From: Gracilariopsis chorda
Taxonomy: Eukaryota; Rhodophyta; Florideophyceae; Gracilariales; Gracilariaceae
NCBI GenBank assembly: GCA_003194525.1
Contig: NBIV01000135.1
Coordinates: 62,001-126,000 of the forward strand
Length of the DNA: 64,000 nucleotides
Reading direction: 5' to 3'
The notes below the pieces were generated by a model. The model was not told where the DNA came from. It did no database searches and saw only the letters and a program-made list of their open reading frames with translations. Positions 30,473-40,659 of the stretch are shown one piece after another. The first letter of the stretch is position 1. Every line of letters begins with the position of its first letter. Both the position numbers and the translations under genes were made by a program.

Positions 30473-31453
30473 TCATCTGAAGCCGGCGCTACTTGCAGAT
30501 GTGAATGAGAAGGATACAGCATCTTCAAACCATGGTGTTTGTTGCTGATGTACGCTGGCCCCTGACTTTGCTCTATTCACTCCAAGTAGTCTCAAGAACA
30601 TGTCCTTTCGAGCCCCGCGTTTCAGTTCCTTCGATATGTCAGTGTCTGCCATCATTCGGTAGTGCGTCGTATTGAGATCAAAACCACCCGCATCGTTTTC
30701 GATGGGATAGAACACGCCAGATGAGAGCATAGCATTACCAATGCTGACAGCTTCTGGGATATTCTTCGCATAATTGTGCCGCATTAGCCACTTTATCGCC
30801 GCTCTTCCAGTAAATGACTTCTCCAGAATCCTGCCATTACTAGCGTTCGTGCGTATGAGATCTTTTGCATGAGTGAAGTTCGAAACAAGATTCGGAAACA
30901 ACCTAGTTCCGATACGGATGCCCGTTTCGACATCGATGTCAGTTTCATCAAATTCAGGTCTGTCATCGTACACGGCGTTTTCCTCGTACGAAAAGAAGGT
31001 GGCATCACTGTAGTTGGAAGCAGACATAAAGGGGCTTGTGTCGACTCTCGAAATCTCTGGCATTCTCATATATGAATTGCACGCGACGCTCATCATACGT
31101 GAGCTTCTTAAGTTGACGCATTCATCTTCGACAGCATAGTCCTCATGTGCGGCAAATCTATAGAAGTACTCTCCTGTTCGAAACAAATGCTCGTTCCTGA
31201 CATGTCTCAACACGCCGGCTTTCAGAAGAGCATTGCCAATTGCAAGCGCCTCGTGTTCGCTACGTGCAAATCGTTTGGCGAGGAAGAATCGCACTGCATC
31301 GGTACCGGAAAAACATCTTTTGTAGCGTCGGAACATGAACTGCCTGTCGCCCACTTGAATTTGCTGGAGCATACGCGGTACAAGCATAGGCTGCACGACG
31401 CCATTTATACGTACTTGCACGTAAAGGAAAATGCCCGAACTCTTGGCTGCCAT
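30473..31453 (-). CDS. Tandem DEP-domain protein (326 aa)
   Basis: Two DEP domains. The first (about residues 45-112) has RRYKRCFSGTDAVRFFLAK and ALAIGNALLKAGVLRHV. The second (about 205-275) has KSFTGRAAIKWLM and AVSIGNAMLSSGVFYPI. DEP domains anchor signalling proteins to membranes or GPCRs. Nothing else recognisable is fused to them: the linker is acidic and the C-terminal ~45 residues are Ser-rich. Some algal and fungal proteins carry DEP pairs upstream of catalytic domains, but here none follows. The ATG at 31453 is the first in frame. Single exon. Confidence 0.85.
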   Translation of the reverse strand: MAAKSSGIFLYVQVRINGVVQPMLVPRMLQQIQVGDRQFMFRRYKRCFSGTDAVRFFLAKRFARSEHEALAIGNALLKAGVLRHVRNEHLFRTGEYFYRFAAHEDYAVEDECVNLRSSRMMSVACNSYMRMPEISRVDTSPFMSASNYSDATFFSYEENAVYDDRPEFDETDIDVETGIRIGTRLFPNLVSNFTHAKDLIRTNASNGRILEKSFTGRAAIKWLMRHNYAKNIPEAVSIGNAMLSSGVFYPIENDAGGFDLNTTHYRMMADTDISKELKRGARKDMFLRLLGVNRAKSGASVHQQQTPWFEDAVSFSFTSASSAGFR

Positions 31454-32515
31454 GCCTCTGGCTTTAGAGCAGAAGGAGAGCAGTGCAACAGGGAATCTAG
31501 TGGAAACTAGGGCTCGAAGACGTGCATATAGATACGCGTGCTGATGCTCTCAGAGTATGGAGTGCGCTTGAGAGGACAGATGCGCCAGCAAAGGATTTGA
31601 GACGGGACGCCGTCCATTGTGTAGGAGGGTCTGACGCATGCAGGCTTAGGGACCGGGGAAGCCAAACAAGGCGGTCGCGTAGTCACGGTCAGAAAAGTTT
31701 GAAGTCGGCACGGTGGCCTGCCGTTCTGCGCGGGGTGGGCTTGACGTGGCGGAGCACCAGTGTCGTAGCTCCGTCGTGAGAGCGGCCAGCTGAGAGGTGT
31801 CAGCTGGCGGTTGGCTTATTTTTGGGATGCTCCGAGTTTGAAAGGGCTCTGCACGGCCCGCGTAGAATACTTCGTTATCTCCCGCCTTTTGTCCCAGTCC
31901 GTGTGCTCCTTTGCCAAGGGGGACCAGTCAAAACAGTCGAAGTCTGTCCTCAGCGAGGGCATACGTGACCGCCCTCACTGTCTTTGAGTGATAAAAGTGA
32001 CGCTGTTTAAACCGGGGCCAGCAAAAGGCCGCTCGCAAGTGAAAAAGGCGTTGCCACTCTCGTGTCAATGTCCTCCACGTTTCACAACATCACACATAAA
32101 ACCAACTTATGTGAGGTCACACATCGCCAACCCCTGTTGCTCTTCGTAGTCTCATGCATGGGAATTACGTGTGAAAGACAACCCTTTGTATGGGACGTCT
32201 CGTGCTATCGCATGTCAACTGCAAAAGTTGCGCATTGCACCCTGCATCTAACGGAACACCACGGTGTAAGAGCACGGCGGTACCATCATACCTTTGGTAC
32301 ATGACATTTGTATATTGGTTGCTCTGACAAACCGTGCCACCTCGGCATTTATCTCTTCGACGCTTCCTCTCAAGTCTCGTTCAACAGTATACGCTCTCCC
32401 GTGACATCGTTCAGATTTGCAGCTACTCGTTCTTCTTCCCGCCTATCGAGTCCTATCTGACTAAACGTGTTCCAGATGTACGACTCTGGCGCACCTGTGA
32501 TCCACAAGCTGTTCG
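31454..32515. other. Intergenic, head region of DEP gene to tail of WDR12
   Basis: No supportable ORF. It contains a TACC-TTT-GGTA palindrome at 32289-32299. Confidence 0.5.
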
Positions 32516-33764
32516 TCAGATGCCGAACCTGAGCACTTTACCTGTCTGACCAGCTGCGAAAACCGTATTCCTGGTTCCGCGTATCAAGTCTACTGCGAAG
32601 AGCTTTCCGTCTGTACGTATTGTATGTTGGGGAGTCAACAGACTTCTCTGATCCCAAAACTTCACCGTGCCGTCCATCCCTGTGCTGACAACCAGCTCCT
32701 CTTGAGCGGCGACATCAGTCACTATCCCTTGATGAGCTTCTCTTTTTCCACAAGCTGCAACAACGCCTTTGCCAGAACGCCCATCAACCATACGTACAGC
32801 CCCATCGACAGCACTAACGATAAAACAGCCACTACCGTCCAGAGAAACAACGGAGGTTAAAGGTTTACCGCCACTTGGGATTGTCGTCTTCTTCGTGCAT
32901 GTATCTGCACAAAACACACTCGTGAAGCCATCCCATCCGACGGATACTATATCATTTGCACGCCAGAGTAGTCCCGTAACACGTAGGACGCCATCGGTTA
33001 CACGGCTTGCTGGAATGTTTGATACAGCTTTTCTTTTCCTATCGCCATGCGCATCGTTTGTATTACCAAGACAGTCCTGAGCTAACCAAAGTGAGCCGTC
33101 CATACACCCGAGAGCAGCGGTACTAGAACCGCTCTTCACCGATGCTGCTGAAAACGATGCAGGTTTTGTTTCGCTTGTATCCATGCGAGAAACGAGCTGA
33201 GCTTCGCCGCTTTCAAATCGCCAAAACACATGCGGTTTCGTCAGAAGAAGCAGTAAGAAAGTGATTGTCGTTCAACCACTGCACAGCTTTCACTGGAGCC
33301 TCGTGGGAATGGGGAAAAGATGATTCCGCCAGTATGACCTTATCATCGTGCACAATCGATGATCGCCCAGAAAACAAGCCTGCAAGAACGCGACCGTCCT
33401 TATGCGCGTGGAGCGACGATATCCAATTCTGGGAGATGCTCGTATCGGGTTCACGGTTTGGTTCAGCAATTGGGAGGAAGTATGTCAAAGAGAGAGTGTT
33501 CTCGAATGATAAGTTTCTCCTCTCTATGAACTTATCGAGCGTTGTGCGTAGTGGAACTTCGTCAACAAGAAAATGGAAGTCAGGACGGTCTTCTTCGGAA
33601 AGGTTCAGAAGAGTGTGAAGTAGAGTCTTTAGAGATTTCCGACCAAGATGGGCTGGAACTTGCAAAACTGCATTGTGTGCGGACTTGTAGGTCTGATTCT
33701 CAATCCCGCATTTGAAACGGATTTGAATTGTCTTGGAAGACGATGGTGCAATTGGACCAACCAT
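32516..33764 (-). CDS. WDR12: Ribosome-biogenesis WD-repeat protein WDR12/Ytm1, with 1-nt frameshift as sequenced
   Basis: Subunit of the PeBoW/Nop7 complex required for 27S pre-rRNA processing and 60S assembly in the nucleolus. The N-terminus holds an NLE/ubiquitin-like domain (IQIRFKCGIE, LQVPAHLGRKSLKTLLHTLL). WD repeats follow, ending FWDQRSLLTPQHTI ... FAAGQTGKVLRFGI. Two frames are needed: the first (33764 to 33213) runs to SSDETACV, and the second carries WRFESGEAQ onward to 32516. The switch falls at four consecutive T (33223-33226, minus strand). One T fewer gives the usual WD end ACVWRF and a ~420-residue product, the family's normal size. An assembly or sequencing error, a young null allele or programmed frameshifting are all possible; an essential gene favours error. 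Confidence 0.85.
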
Positions 33765-34350
33765 TGTTGACGGAACCTCAGAAAAGCTCTTGAATGAAAA
33801 GCGTTTTTGATCGGAATGTGCAGAGAAATCAGTAGTTTATAGTCTTCGTCAAGGACACAGGAAACTTCACTTTCACGAAAGTTTGTATAAAAGAAATCAC
33901 GTCAAAAGACAAACCATTTGCAGTGTACCCCTGGGAACCCTTTACGTCATACAATATGATTGCTTAAAACCCAGTTGGTTACCCTGCTACAAGATAACCC
34001 CACAAATTCGCAAGATGAAGCGCTTCGGAATGCGCAGCTCGTTTGGGATTCCAAAAGCGATTACCCTTAGTATACGGATCTTGATATGCACTGCTCTCGA
34101 CGGCGGGGACGCGAAACGGCTGGGCAGTCCCAGCAGACTCGAACTGAGCATCCTTCGCAAGTTGCAACTGTACTGCAGTCGTGAGTATGCCACGTTTCAC
34201 TGATCAAACTGAACTGAGTGAATGATCTTCCTCACGAATGGACTTGTATTTGTGTGCCTACGATGTGGGCGCCATACTGCCCGAACCCCGCGTCACAAGT
34301 TTTATGGTCGAGCAGACTTACTTGCCGCGTCTCCGTCGCAGGCACACTAA
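33765..34350. other. Divergent promoter region WDR12 / ARP5
   Basis: Separates two genes transcribed away from each other. No ORF with support. Confidence 0.5.
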
Positions 34351-36816
34351 ATGGCGGGGCAGAAAAATGAGAAGCGCGCTGAATCTGATTTCTTTTTGGA
34401 TGACCCTTCTCCATTGCAGAACACACCAATTACGCCTGACGTGTATAGGGCGACTGAAGCTTATACAGCTTCCAAGGCGATCGTTTTCGACCTGGGCTCT
34501 TGCAGTCTTCGAGCAGGATTCTCAAAATGCTTAGAGCCTTTGATGAAACTTCCGCCGTACGTTGCGCGACTGCGAGACCCGGAAACAGGAATAAGGACTT
34601 TCCTGGTGGGTACTGATGCGCTAACCTCTTCTGCAAGGTCGACGGCCAAGCCAGCGTACAAGGCCGGACTACCAAATAACCCAGCTCTGATGGAAAGATT
34701 AATAGATGGGACACTAGCTGGCTTAGGACTGGCAAATGAGTCACAAGTGAATCACAGCTTCATCCTTACGGAAGCGCCGATGCAGCCAAATTCGGCGCGA
34801 GCGTTATTGATGGAGTTAGTCTTTGAGGCTTACGAAGCCCCCTCCATTTGTTTCGGCATAGATGCGTTATTCAGCTATTACTGGAACTGCAGATCACATG
34901 GAGCTCTGTCTCTCAGAAATCGCAATGCCTGTGTTCTGTCATTCGGGTACAATAATACACATGTCCTACCCGTTATGGATGGACGATTATTTCCTCAAGG
35001 TGTTAAGCGAATCAATATTGGCGGGTCAGATATGACCGATCAGCTCACAAGAAGACTGCAGTTGCTAAACCCAGAGCATGCCGGCGTTCTAACAACGTCT
35101 CGCTGCGAGCTCCTGAAGGAGAGAGTATGTTTCGTTTCCGAGGATTACGATAATGAATTGCTGAAAATACAAACAGATGTTGAGTACTATAACAGTGTGA
35201 CAAAGGCGATTAAGGTACCGACAGGCGAAGGCGCAGACAAGCCTCCTATGTCCGCAGAGGAGAAGGAAAGACAAAAGCAAGCGAGAAGCGAAAACGGGCG
35301 ACGTTTAAGCGAACTAATGAAAGAAAAACGACGAGCTCGAAAAGACCGAGGTTCTGGCACCGACGACGCGCACGAAAGCATATCTTACACAGAGGAGGAA
35401 GTGCAACCTTTGTATGCTGCCATGAAGGACTTCTATCAACTGAAGCGCATCGAAGAAATGCGTGAATTAGATGAAGACGGGTACTATCTCGCGCTGTCGC
35501 ACCTGAGTATTGAATCCACATCTGCTCTCATGGCAGAAATCGATAAGAGGCAAGAAAAGCTTGATGAAGAAAGAGCAGAACTTGGAGAAGGTAAGTCGCG
35601 CGCAGCTGAAGAGGCCTGGTGGAAACGAATTCACGAAGATGAGCTGCTCTCTATGTCCGACTCTGAACTTAATCCGACTGAGCTTAAGAGAAAGCGTCAA
35701 ATTCGTGCGTGGCGTGGCGCTGCTGAAGCCAGGGAAAGAGCAAAGCGAGCGAAGGAAGCGGAGAAGGCAGAAATTGAGCGGCGAGCAGAAGAGAAAAGGA
35801 AAATGAAAGAAGAAAGGCCAGAAGAATATCTTGCCGAGCTTCGTACAGAGCGCGAACAGCTAGCTGGTCGCATTAAGAAAAGGAAGGCCGCCCGGGCTGC
35901 TGGTTCCGACAGAAGATCGCAAGCTGCCAGAGAAAGGATGCGACTCCTGGCACAGCATGCTGGTAACAAGGCCGGGTTTGAGGATGGGCCTGGGAAAGGC
36001 AGGGGTCGCGGAAGGGGACGGGGAAAGAGATCAAGAGGCCGTGGAAGGGGGCGCGGTCGAGGACGAGGGGGGCGGAGAGCGAAGGCAGACGTAGACGACG
36101 ACAATTTTGGGTGGAATGATGCCGACTGGGATGTTTATAGGTCTATGAGGGTAGGGGGAAATGAATCTGACTCTGACGACAACTCTGCAGAGGAACGAGC
36201 GCGATTGCAAACGTTGCGAGAAGAGATCATTGAACTTGCACCAGATGAGATGGATCCGACCATTTCTAGGCCTGAAGGTGTGGCTCTCTTGTACGAAGAC
36301 AACAAATTTCCAGATGAGTTTGCAATCACTGTGGATAGAATTCGAACACCAGAACTTGTCTTCCAGCCCACGTTGGCTGGAATTGAACAATGTGGTTTGA
36401 TTGAGGCATTGCGTCTGGCCGTTGGGAAGCGCTCGGATATTGTGAAGGAGGTGTTTCTAACTGGAGGCGTGGCACGAACCTATGGACTGCGAGAGCGTAT
36501 AAGCACTGAGTTGAGACGTTGTTTCCCGACTGAGTGGGGTGAACAGATTGTTGCCGGTTTAACTTTTGCAGAAGATCCACTGCTGGATGCGTGGAAGGGA
36601 GCAGCATTATTTGCCGAGCAAGGGGGGGAATTGTTCGAAAATGCATGCATCACAAAAGCTGAGTTTGAGGAAAAGGGAAATGGATACCTAAAAGAGCATT
36701 CATGCGGAAATGCATTTGTACCAACTCCCATTCTATCTGCTGCGGATTTAGAGCTGAAGAAGAAGATACAGAAACAGGCCAGCAAGCGAGGGCGATCAAG
36801 AAGTTTACTCGGCTAG
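34351..36816 (+). CDS. ARP5: Actin-related protein 5 (INO80 complex), with RG-repeat insert (821 aa)
   Basis: Nuclear subunit of the INO80 chromatin remodeller. The actin fold is split, as in all Arp5: the N-terminal half has KAIVFDLGSCSLRAGF (phosphate loop 1, near residue 45) and FGYNNTHVLPVMDGRLFPQGVKRINIGG. The C-terminal half has SDIVKEVFLTGGVARTYGLRERI near 690 and DAWKGAALFAEQ. Between them lies the Arp5-specific helical charged insertion (~310-570). An RG-repeat run (residues ~550-575) and an acidic DDDNFGWNDADW segment follow. The RG run resembles RGG nucleic-acid-binding tracts and is not something I know from yeast or human Arp5. ATG 34351 is the first in frame; single exon. Confidence 0.92.
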   Translation: MAGQKNEKRAESDFFLDDPSPLQNTPITPDVYRATEAYTASKAIVFDLGSCSLRAGFSKCLEPLMKLPPYVARLRDPETGIRTFLVGTDALTSSARSTAKPAYKAGLPNNPALMERLIDGTLAGLGLANESQVNHSFILTEAPMQPNSARALLMELVFEAYEAPSICFGIDALFSYYWNCRSHGALSLRNRNACVLSFGYNNTHVLPVMDGRLFPQGVKRINIGGSDMTDQLTRRLQLLNPEHAGVLTTSRCELLKERVCFVSEDYDNELLKIQTDVEYYNSVTKAIKVPTGEGADKPPMSAEEKERQKQARSENGRRLSELMKEKRRARKDRGSGTDDAHESISYTEEEVQPLYAAMKDFYQLKRIEEMRELDEDGYYLALSHLSIESTSALMAEIDKRQEKLDEERAELGEGKSRAAEEAWWKRIHEDELLSMSDSELNPTELKRKRQIRAWRGAAEARERAKRAKEAEKAEIERRAEEKRKMKEERPEEYLAELRTEREQLAGRIKKRKAARAAGSDRRSQAARERMRLLAQHAGNKAGFEDGPGKGRGRGRGRGKRSRGRGRGRGRGRGGRRAKADVDDDNFGWNDADWDVYRSMRVGGNESDSDDNSAEERARLQTLREEIIELAPDEMDPTISRPEGVALLYEDNKFPDEFAITVDRIRTPELVFQPTLAGIEQCGLIEALRLAVGKRSDIVKEVFLTGGVARTYGLRERISTELRRCFPTEWGEQIVAGLTFAEDPLLDAWKGAALFAEQGGELFENACITKAEFEEKGNGYLKEHSCGNAFVPTPILSAADLELKKKIQKQASKRGRSRSLLG

Positions 36817-36919
36817 AGCTTTTGCTCTGGCGAGTGATATCGAGTTGGAATTGACCGCACAATGCTCTGGGCATTAATATTTATGTTGAACGGGTCGTAA
36901 ACAGAAAGCAGTGAGAGCG

Positions 36920-37177
36920 ATGTTGTGCTTTCTTTTCGGAGTTTATGGTGTTCTGGGGTTCATGAATCTTCCGCTGGCGAGGGACGAAAAGCTCGCGCTG
37001 CTGAGTCTTGGAGCCCTGTTAAATGTAAGAAAGGTTAGGAGACGAATCGGTGGCCATTGTTTGCTTCTGGGCGGTTTGGTGATGGAGAGGGGCTTCTGCA
37101 TAGGAGGAAACCTTGTGTTCTGTTCATAGTTTCTCTCTGTCTATGCGGTCTGTCTGTCCGGGACTAAACGATTTTGA
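36920..37177 (+). CDS. Small two-span membrane protein, 2 exons (50 aa), hypothetical
   Basis: Exon 1 is 36920-37024, the intron is 37025-37129 (105 nt, GTAAGA...TAG, phase 0) and exon 2 is 37130-37177. The product begins MLCFLFGVYGVLGFMNLPLA, continues RDEKLALLSLGALLN, and after splicing adds FLSVYAVCLSGTKRF. This makes two hydrophobic spans around a short charged loop and a basic C-terminus. The intron matches the length class of firm introns in this window, and splicing extends the second span rather than breaking it. No family recognised; it starts 103 nt after ARP5 on the same strand. Confidence 0.4.
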
Positions 37178-37636
37178 AACTGGAACTGGGTTATGCGTCG
37201 TAGTCACGAATGGAACGTACTCTCGATGTTTTCGTAGGATAGCGGGAAGAGAAAGGTTTCCGTTGGGTTTGACGCCCATGTGCGGGCATTTGCCTTGGCA
37301 CCTTTTTGCTGTCGTGTGTGACCCTTGTAATACAATCCCTCCCTTGTATCAACGTCAGACGCATATGATACCCGGGCCGTGTGAAAAGAGTGCTCGCAGG
37401 CTGCAAATCCGGGATTGCACATGAACTTTTTTTTATGTTGCCACGTGGGTCGCCATGCAGTGTACGCATAGGATGCCAGCGAAAAGCCTAAAGTGGAGCA
37501 GTAATATATACAGCCGGAACGCAACGGTAACGTCATCTATCCCTGCGCATCGGGTTGTTCCCAAGGGCTGTTGTTACTTCTTTCTGAGTGTCAACTCCCT
37601 AAACAGCACGACGAGTGTCATAGCGTGTACCGAAAA
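37178..37636. other. Intergenic upstream of 3-ketoacyl-CoA synthase
   Basis: No feature beyond the presumed promoter. Confidence 0.5.
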
Positions 37637-39277
37637 ATGGCTGCCATAGAGCAAGGTTCGAACAGTTTACGACGCCGGAATGCCACCGAAGGGGCTCCTG
37701 ATAACGGTTCCACGTTGTACAGCCTCGCTGAATCAACGCGGCTAGCTTGGGAACGGGTGCGACGTCTTTACGCCACGGATCCAAATGCGAGGGCGTATTC
37801 CTTTGCAGATGTGCGTCGCGGCTACAACTCGTATGACCCTCTAACGTCGAAGAAGATTGTTGGAGCGATTTGCTGCGGTCTGGTGGCAGCGCTCTTGCCA
37901 GATGCATACGCTAAGAGACAGCGTCTTTTCCATTTTGCGCAGGATGTGCTTCGAGCCAGAATTGAGGACATTGCGATTGTGGTCGGTGTGTTGGCTGCTC
38001 TTGTTCTCGCGTACAATTTTCGCAAACCAACGCCAGTGTACTTGATAGACGTGGAAACGTTTCAACCTCCCGAACGGTACCATGTGACGGTAGATCGGTT
38101 CATGAAAACGACTTTAGCGTCGAACAAATTCGATGAAGATGCTATAGCGTTCCAGAAGAAACTACTTGGACGCAGTGGGATCGGCGACAAGAGTGCGTTC
38201 CCCGTAGGGATACTCGAGCACTGCCACACAATTGCCGAAAATGGTGGCGACGAACGAGCGGTGTGCAACATGCACTTTGCCAGGGAAGAAGCGGAACTGG
38301 TACTATTTAGCTGTCTAGATGCTCTGCTTGTTCGTAACAATTTGGACCCGAAGTCGATTGATATTCTGATTGTTAATTGTTCTCTGTTTAATCCTACTCC
38401 AAGTCTGTCTGCCATGCTTGTGAACAAATACAAAATGCGAAGCTCGGTGCGCACGTATAACCTTGCGGGTATGGGTTGCTCAGCGGGACTTATCTCGATT
38501 GACCTGGCAAAGGACCTGCTACAAGTGCACCGTAAGGCAACGTGTGTAGTAGTGTCGACGGAGAACATAACACAAAACTGGTACCTTGGTCGCGAACGAT
38601 CTATGCTGATCACCAACACTCTGTTCCGAATGGGTGGCGCCGCAGTTCTACTAACCAACAAGCCCAGCGCAAGATCGCGTGCGCGATACGTACTGAGGCA
38701 CACAGTGCGGACGCATGTAGGTGCAGATGACCTGGCGTACGACTCCATCTTCCAGATGGAAGATAAAACGGGACTTCGCGGTGTGAAACTTTCCAAAAAT
38801 ATCATGGACGTGGCCGGCGGCGCGTTGAAAAAGAACGTAACAACACTTGCGCCGTTGGTGTTCCCCCTGACAGAGCACATCAAATTCGGGTTACATCTGC
38901 TGCGAAAGAAGGTATTGAACGAAGATTTACCGCCGTACATCCCCGATTTTCACATTGCGTTCCAGCATTTTTGTATCCACACTGGCGGACGAGCGGTGAT
39001 CGATGTGATGCAAGAGGCGCTGAAACTGACGAAACAGGACGTGGAGGCGAGTCGCTACGCGCTGCGACGGTACGGGAACACGTCGTCTGCGTCGGTGTGG
39101 TACGAGCTCAAGTTCCACGAGAACATGGGGCGCGTGCGGAGAGGCGAGCGCGTGTGGCAGATTGCGTTTGGCTCGGGCTTCAAGTGCAACTCGGCGGTGT
39201 GGGAGTGCGTCAACGATGTGCCGCAGGAGCGCCACCTGGTGTCGGACGAGGTGCTGGAGCAGGTTCGCACAGCGTGA
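37637..39277 (+). CDS. KCS: 3-ketoacyl-CoA synthase, FAE1/KCS type (546 aa)
   Basis: Condenses malonyl-CoA with long-chain acyl-CoA, the first and rate-limiting step of very-long-chain fatty acid elongation at the ER. Two membrane segments (KIVGAICCGLVAALLP near residue 76; IAIVVGVLAALVLAYNF near 115) precede PVYLIDVETFQPPERYHV, the KCS entry block. The thiolase-fold active site is complete: the nucleophile Cys is in NLAGMGCSAGLISIDLAKDLL, His in HFCIHTGGRAVIDV and Asn in RYGNTSSASVWYEL. This is the plant-type condensing enzyme, not ELO. The ATG at 37637 is the first in a frame open further upstream. Single exon, no lesion. Confidence 0.94.
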   Translation: MAAIEQGSNSLRRRNATEGAPDNGSTLYSLAESTRLAWERVRRLYATDPNARAYSFADVRRGYNSYDPLTSKKIVGAICCGLVAALLPDAYAKRQRLFHFAQDVLRARIEDIAIVVGVLAALVLAYNFRKPTPVYLIDVETFQPPERYHVTVDRFMKTTLASNKFDEDAIAFQKKLLGRSGIGDKSAFPVGILEHCHTIAENGGDERAVCNMHFAREEAELVLFSCLDALLVRNNLDPKSIDILIVNCSLFNPTPSLSAMLVNKYKMRSSVRTYNLAGMGCSAGLISIDLAKDLLQVHRKATCVVVSTENITQNWYLGRERSMLITNTLFRMGGAAVLLTNKPSARSRARYVLRHTVRTHVGADDLAYDSIFQMEDKTGLRGVKLSKNIMDVAGGALKKNVTTLAPLVFPLTEHIKFGLHLLRKKVLNEDLPPYIPDFHIAFQHFCIHTGGRAVIDVMQEALKLTKQDVEASRYALRRYGNTSSASVWYELKFHENMGRVRRGERVWQIAFGSGFKCNSAVWECVNDVPQERHLVSDEVLEQVRTA

Positions 39278-39506
39278 CAGCCGTGCGACGTGGCCGTGGT
39301 GGACGACGTGGCCGCGTGGCACAGGTGCGACGGAAAGCGTACAAGATTTTTTTTTTTTTTAAGATGCAAATCAAATATAGTACTGTACTTGTGTGTGGAG
39401 TGAGAGGTTTGACGACGGCATGCACAGGCGGTGCGCCCTCCGCTCGCTTGCTGCACGTCGCTCTACTAGTAGTAGCTTGTAAAAAAAAAAAACTCGTGAG
39501 TGCCAG

Positions 39507-40517
39507 TTAGTAGTACGCCGACCGAGGGCGTCTTAGAAAGCGAAGCCACGAAGGTCGGTGTCGTTGGTGCGGCAATAGTGTGGACGGTTTCTCGATGAAC
39601 CCGACGTAGTCGTCTGCGTAGCGGGAGGGTTCCTCACTCTGCGTTTGCTTGGTGGCTCTGAAGGGGGTGTCCATGTCGGTGGTGTTGCTGTCGGCGCTGT
39701 GCTTCTTCCTCCCTCTTCTGGAGAACAGCACTCGTCCTGGAGCAGGCGGCGCGGGTGTCGCGTGTCGACGTTTATCGTTCTTGGCTGGAATGCCGAGCCG
39801 CTCACCTAGTGTTGGCGGTTGCACCTGCAGCACGGAGCCGCGCACGCCAGGGGGCGGCTTGGAGCGTGCTTTATACAGGTTGCTGATGTGCCTCAAACTA
39901 GTGGCCCAACGACTTGTGGGCTGGTCCTCCACTTCGCAGGGGTCGAAGTGCGATTGCTGCGCCGTCCAATCGCGCCTCTCATCGGACGGAATCCAGTCGG
40001 GCACGTTGTGAACGTCGGGCAGCTGATCGATGAGGTTGTGCATGTCGGTGCGTATGCGCGCTTTGGACTGGGGTGGGTTGACGGCTGTTAGCGGCTTGAT
40101 TGGCGGTTTGCATACTTCGTGAATGTCCGATACGCAGCGCTTGTCGACTGCTTTTGGCTTGGGGAGGGGGCGATTCTGGGAGAGAATGCGACTTGGTTCC
40201 CTTCTCACAAAGACCTTTGCTTTGGGGAGACGGGTGAAGGAGGGTGGGTGCAGAAAATGGTCGTCGTTGCTAGCGTGGCTGTCGCGGGAGATAGTGCTTG
40301 TGCTTGCGTGGGCGGGCAGTTTGTGCACGGACGTTTTGTGGGGAAGTGGTGGCAGGGCGTGCGATTGCGCGGTGGGCTTGACGGTGACGGAGCAGGCGGT
40401 GTTGACGCTGGTGAGAGAGGTGTCGGAGTGGCGTGGAGACGTTGGGGGGGAAGTGTCCATTGTTGACGGCGGCGATGGGGGGGGTGAGGGCGGATGATTG
40501 TGTTGCTGTTGTGCCAT
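39507..40517 (-). CDS. Disordered Pro/Ser-rich protein (336 aa), unrecognised
   Basis: The first in-frame ATG is at 40517 (MAQQQHNHPP). The frame is open another 150 nt upstream without ATG. The N-terminal ~90 residues are Pro/Ser/Thr-rich. The middle and C-terminus are basic with conserved-looking aromatic stretches: PDVHNVPDWIPSDERRDW near residue 175, RWATSLRHISNLYKARSK near 210, and a C-terminus RPSWLRFLRRPRSAYY. No catalytic or zinc motif and no signal peptide. The length of an uninterrupted frame in GC-rich DNA is partly expected by chance, so I am only moderately sure it is coding. It converges on KCS. Confidence 0.5.
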   Translation of the reverse strand: MAQQQHNHPPSPPPSPPSTMDTSPPTSPRHSDTSLTSVNTACSVTVKPTAQSHALPPLPHKTSVHKLPAHASTSTISRDSHASNDDHFLHPPSFTRLPKAKVFVRREPSRILSQNRPLPKPKAVDKRCVSDIHEVCKPPIKPLTAVNPPQSKARIRTDMHNLIDQLPDVHNVPDWIPSDERRDWTAQQSHFDPCEVEDQPTSRWATSLRHISNLYKARSKPPPGVRGSVLQVQPPTLGERLGIPAKNDKRRHATPAPPAPGRVLFSRRGRKKHSADSNTTDMDTPFRATKQTQSEEPSRYADDYVGFIEKPSTLLPHQRHRPSWLRFLRRPRSAYY

Positions 40518-40659
40518 TGCGGGCAGTGGGGGAATTGAGGGTGGCAATGGGGATGGTGGGCGAGGCGAGTTAATTTGCAATGGGGGGGGGGGGGGGGGGG
40601 AGGGGAGGGGAGTGGGTGGATTGAAAAGGCAGGAGAGGCAGTGCGGGTTTTGAGTTGTG

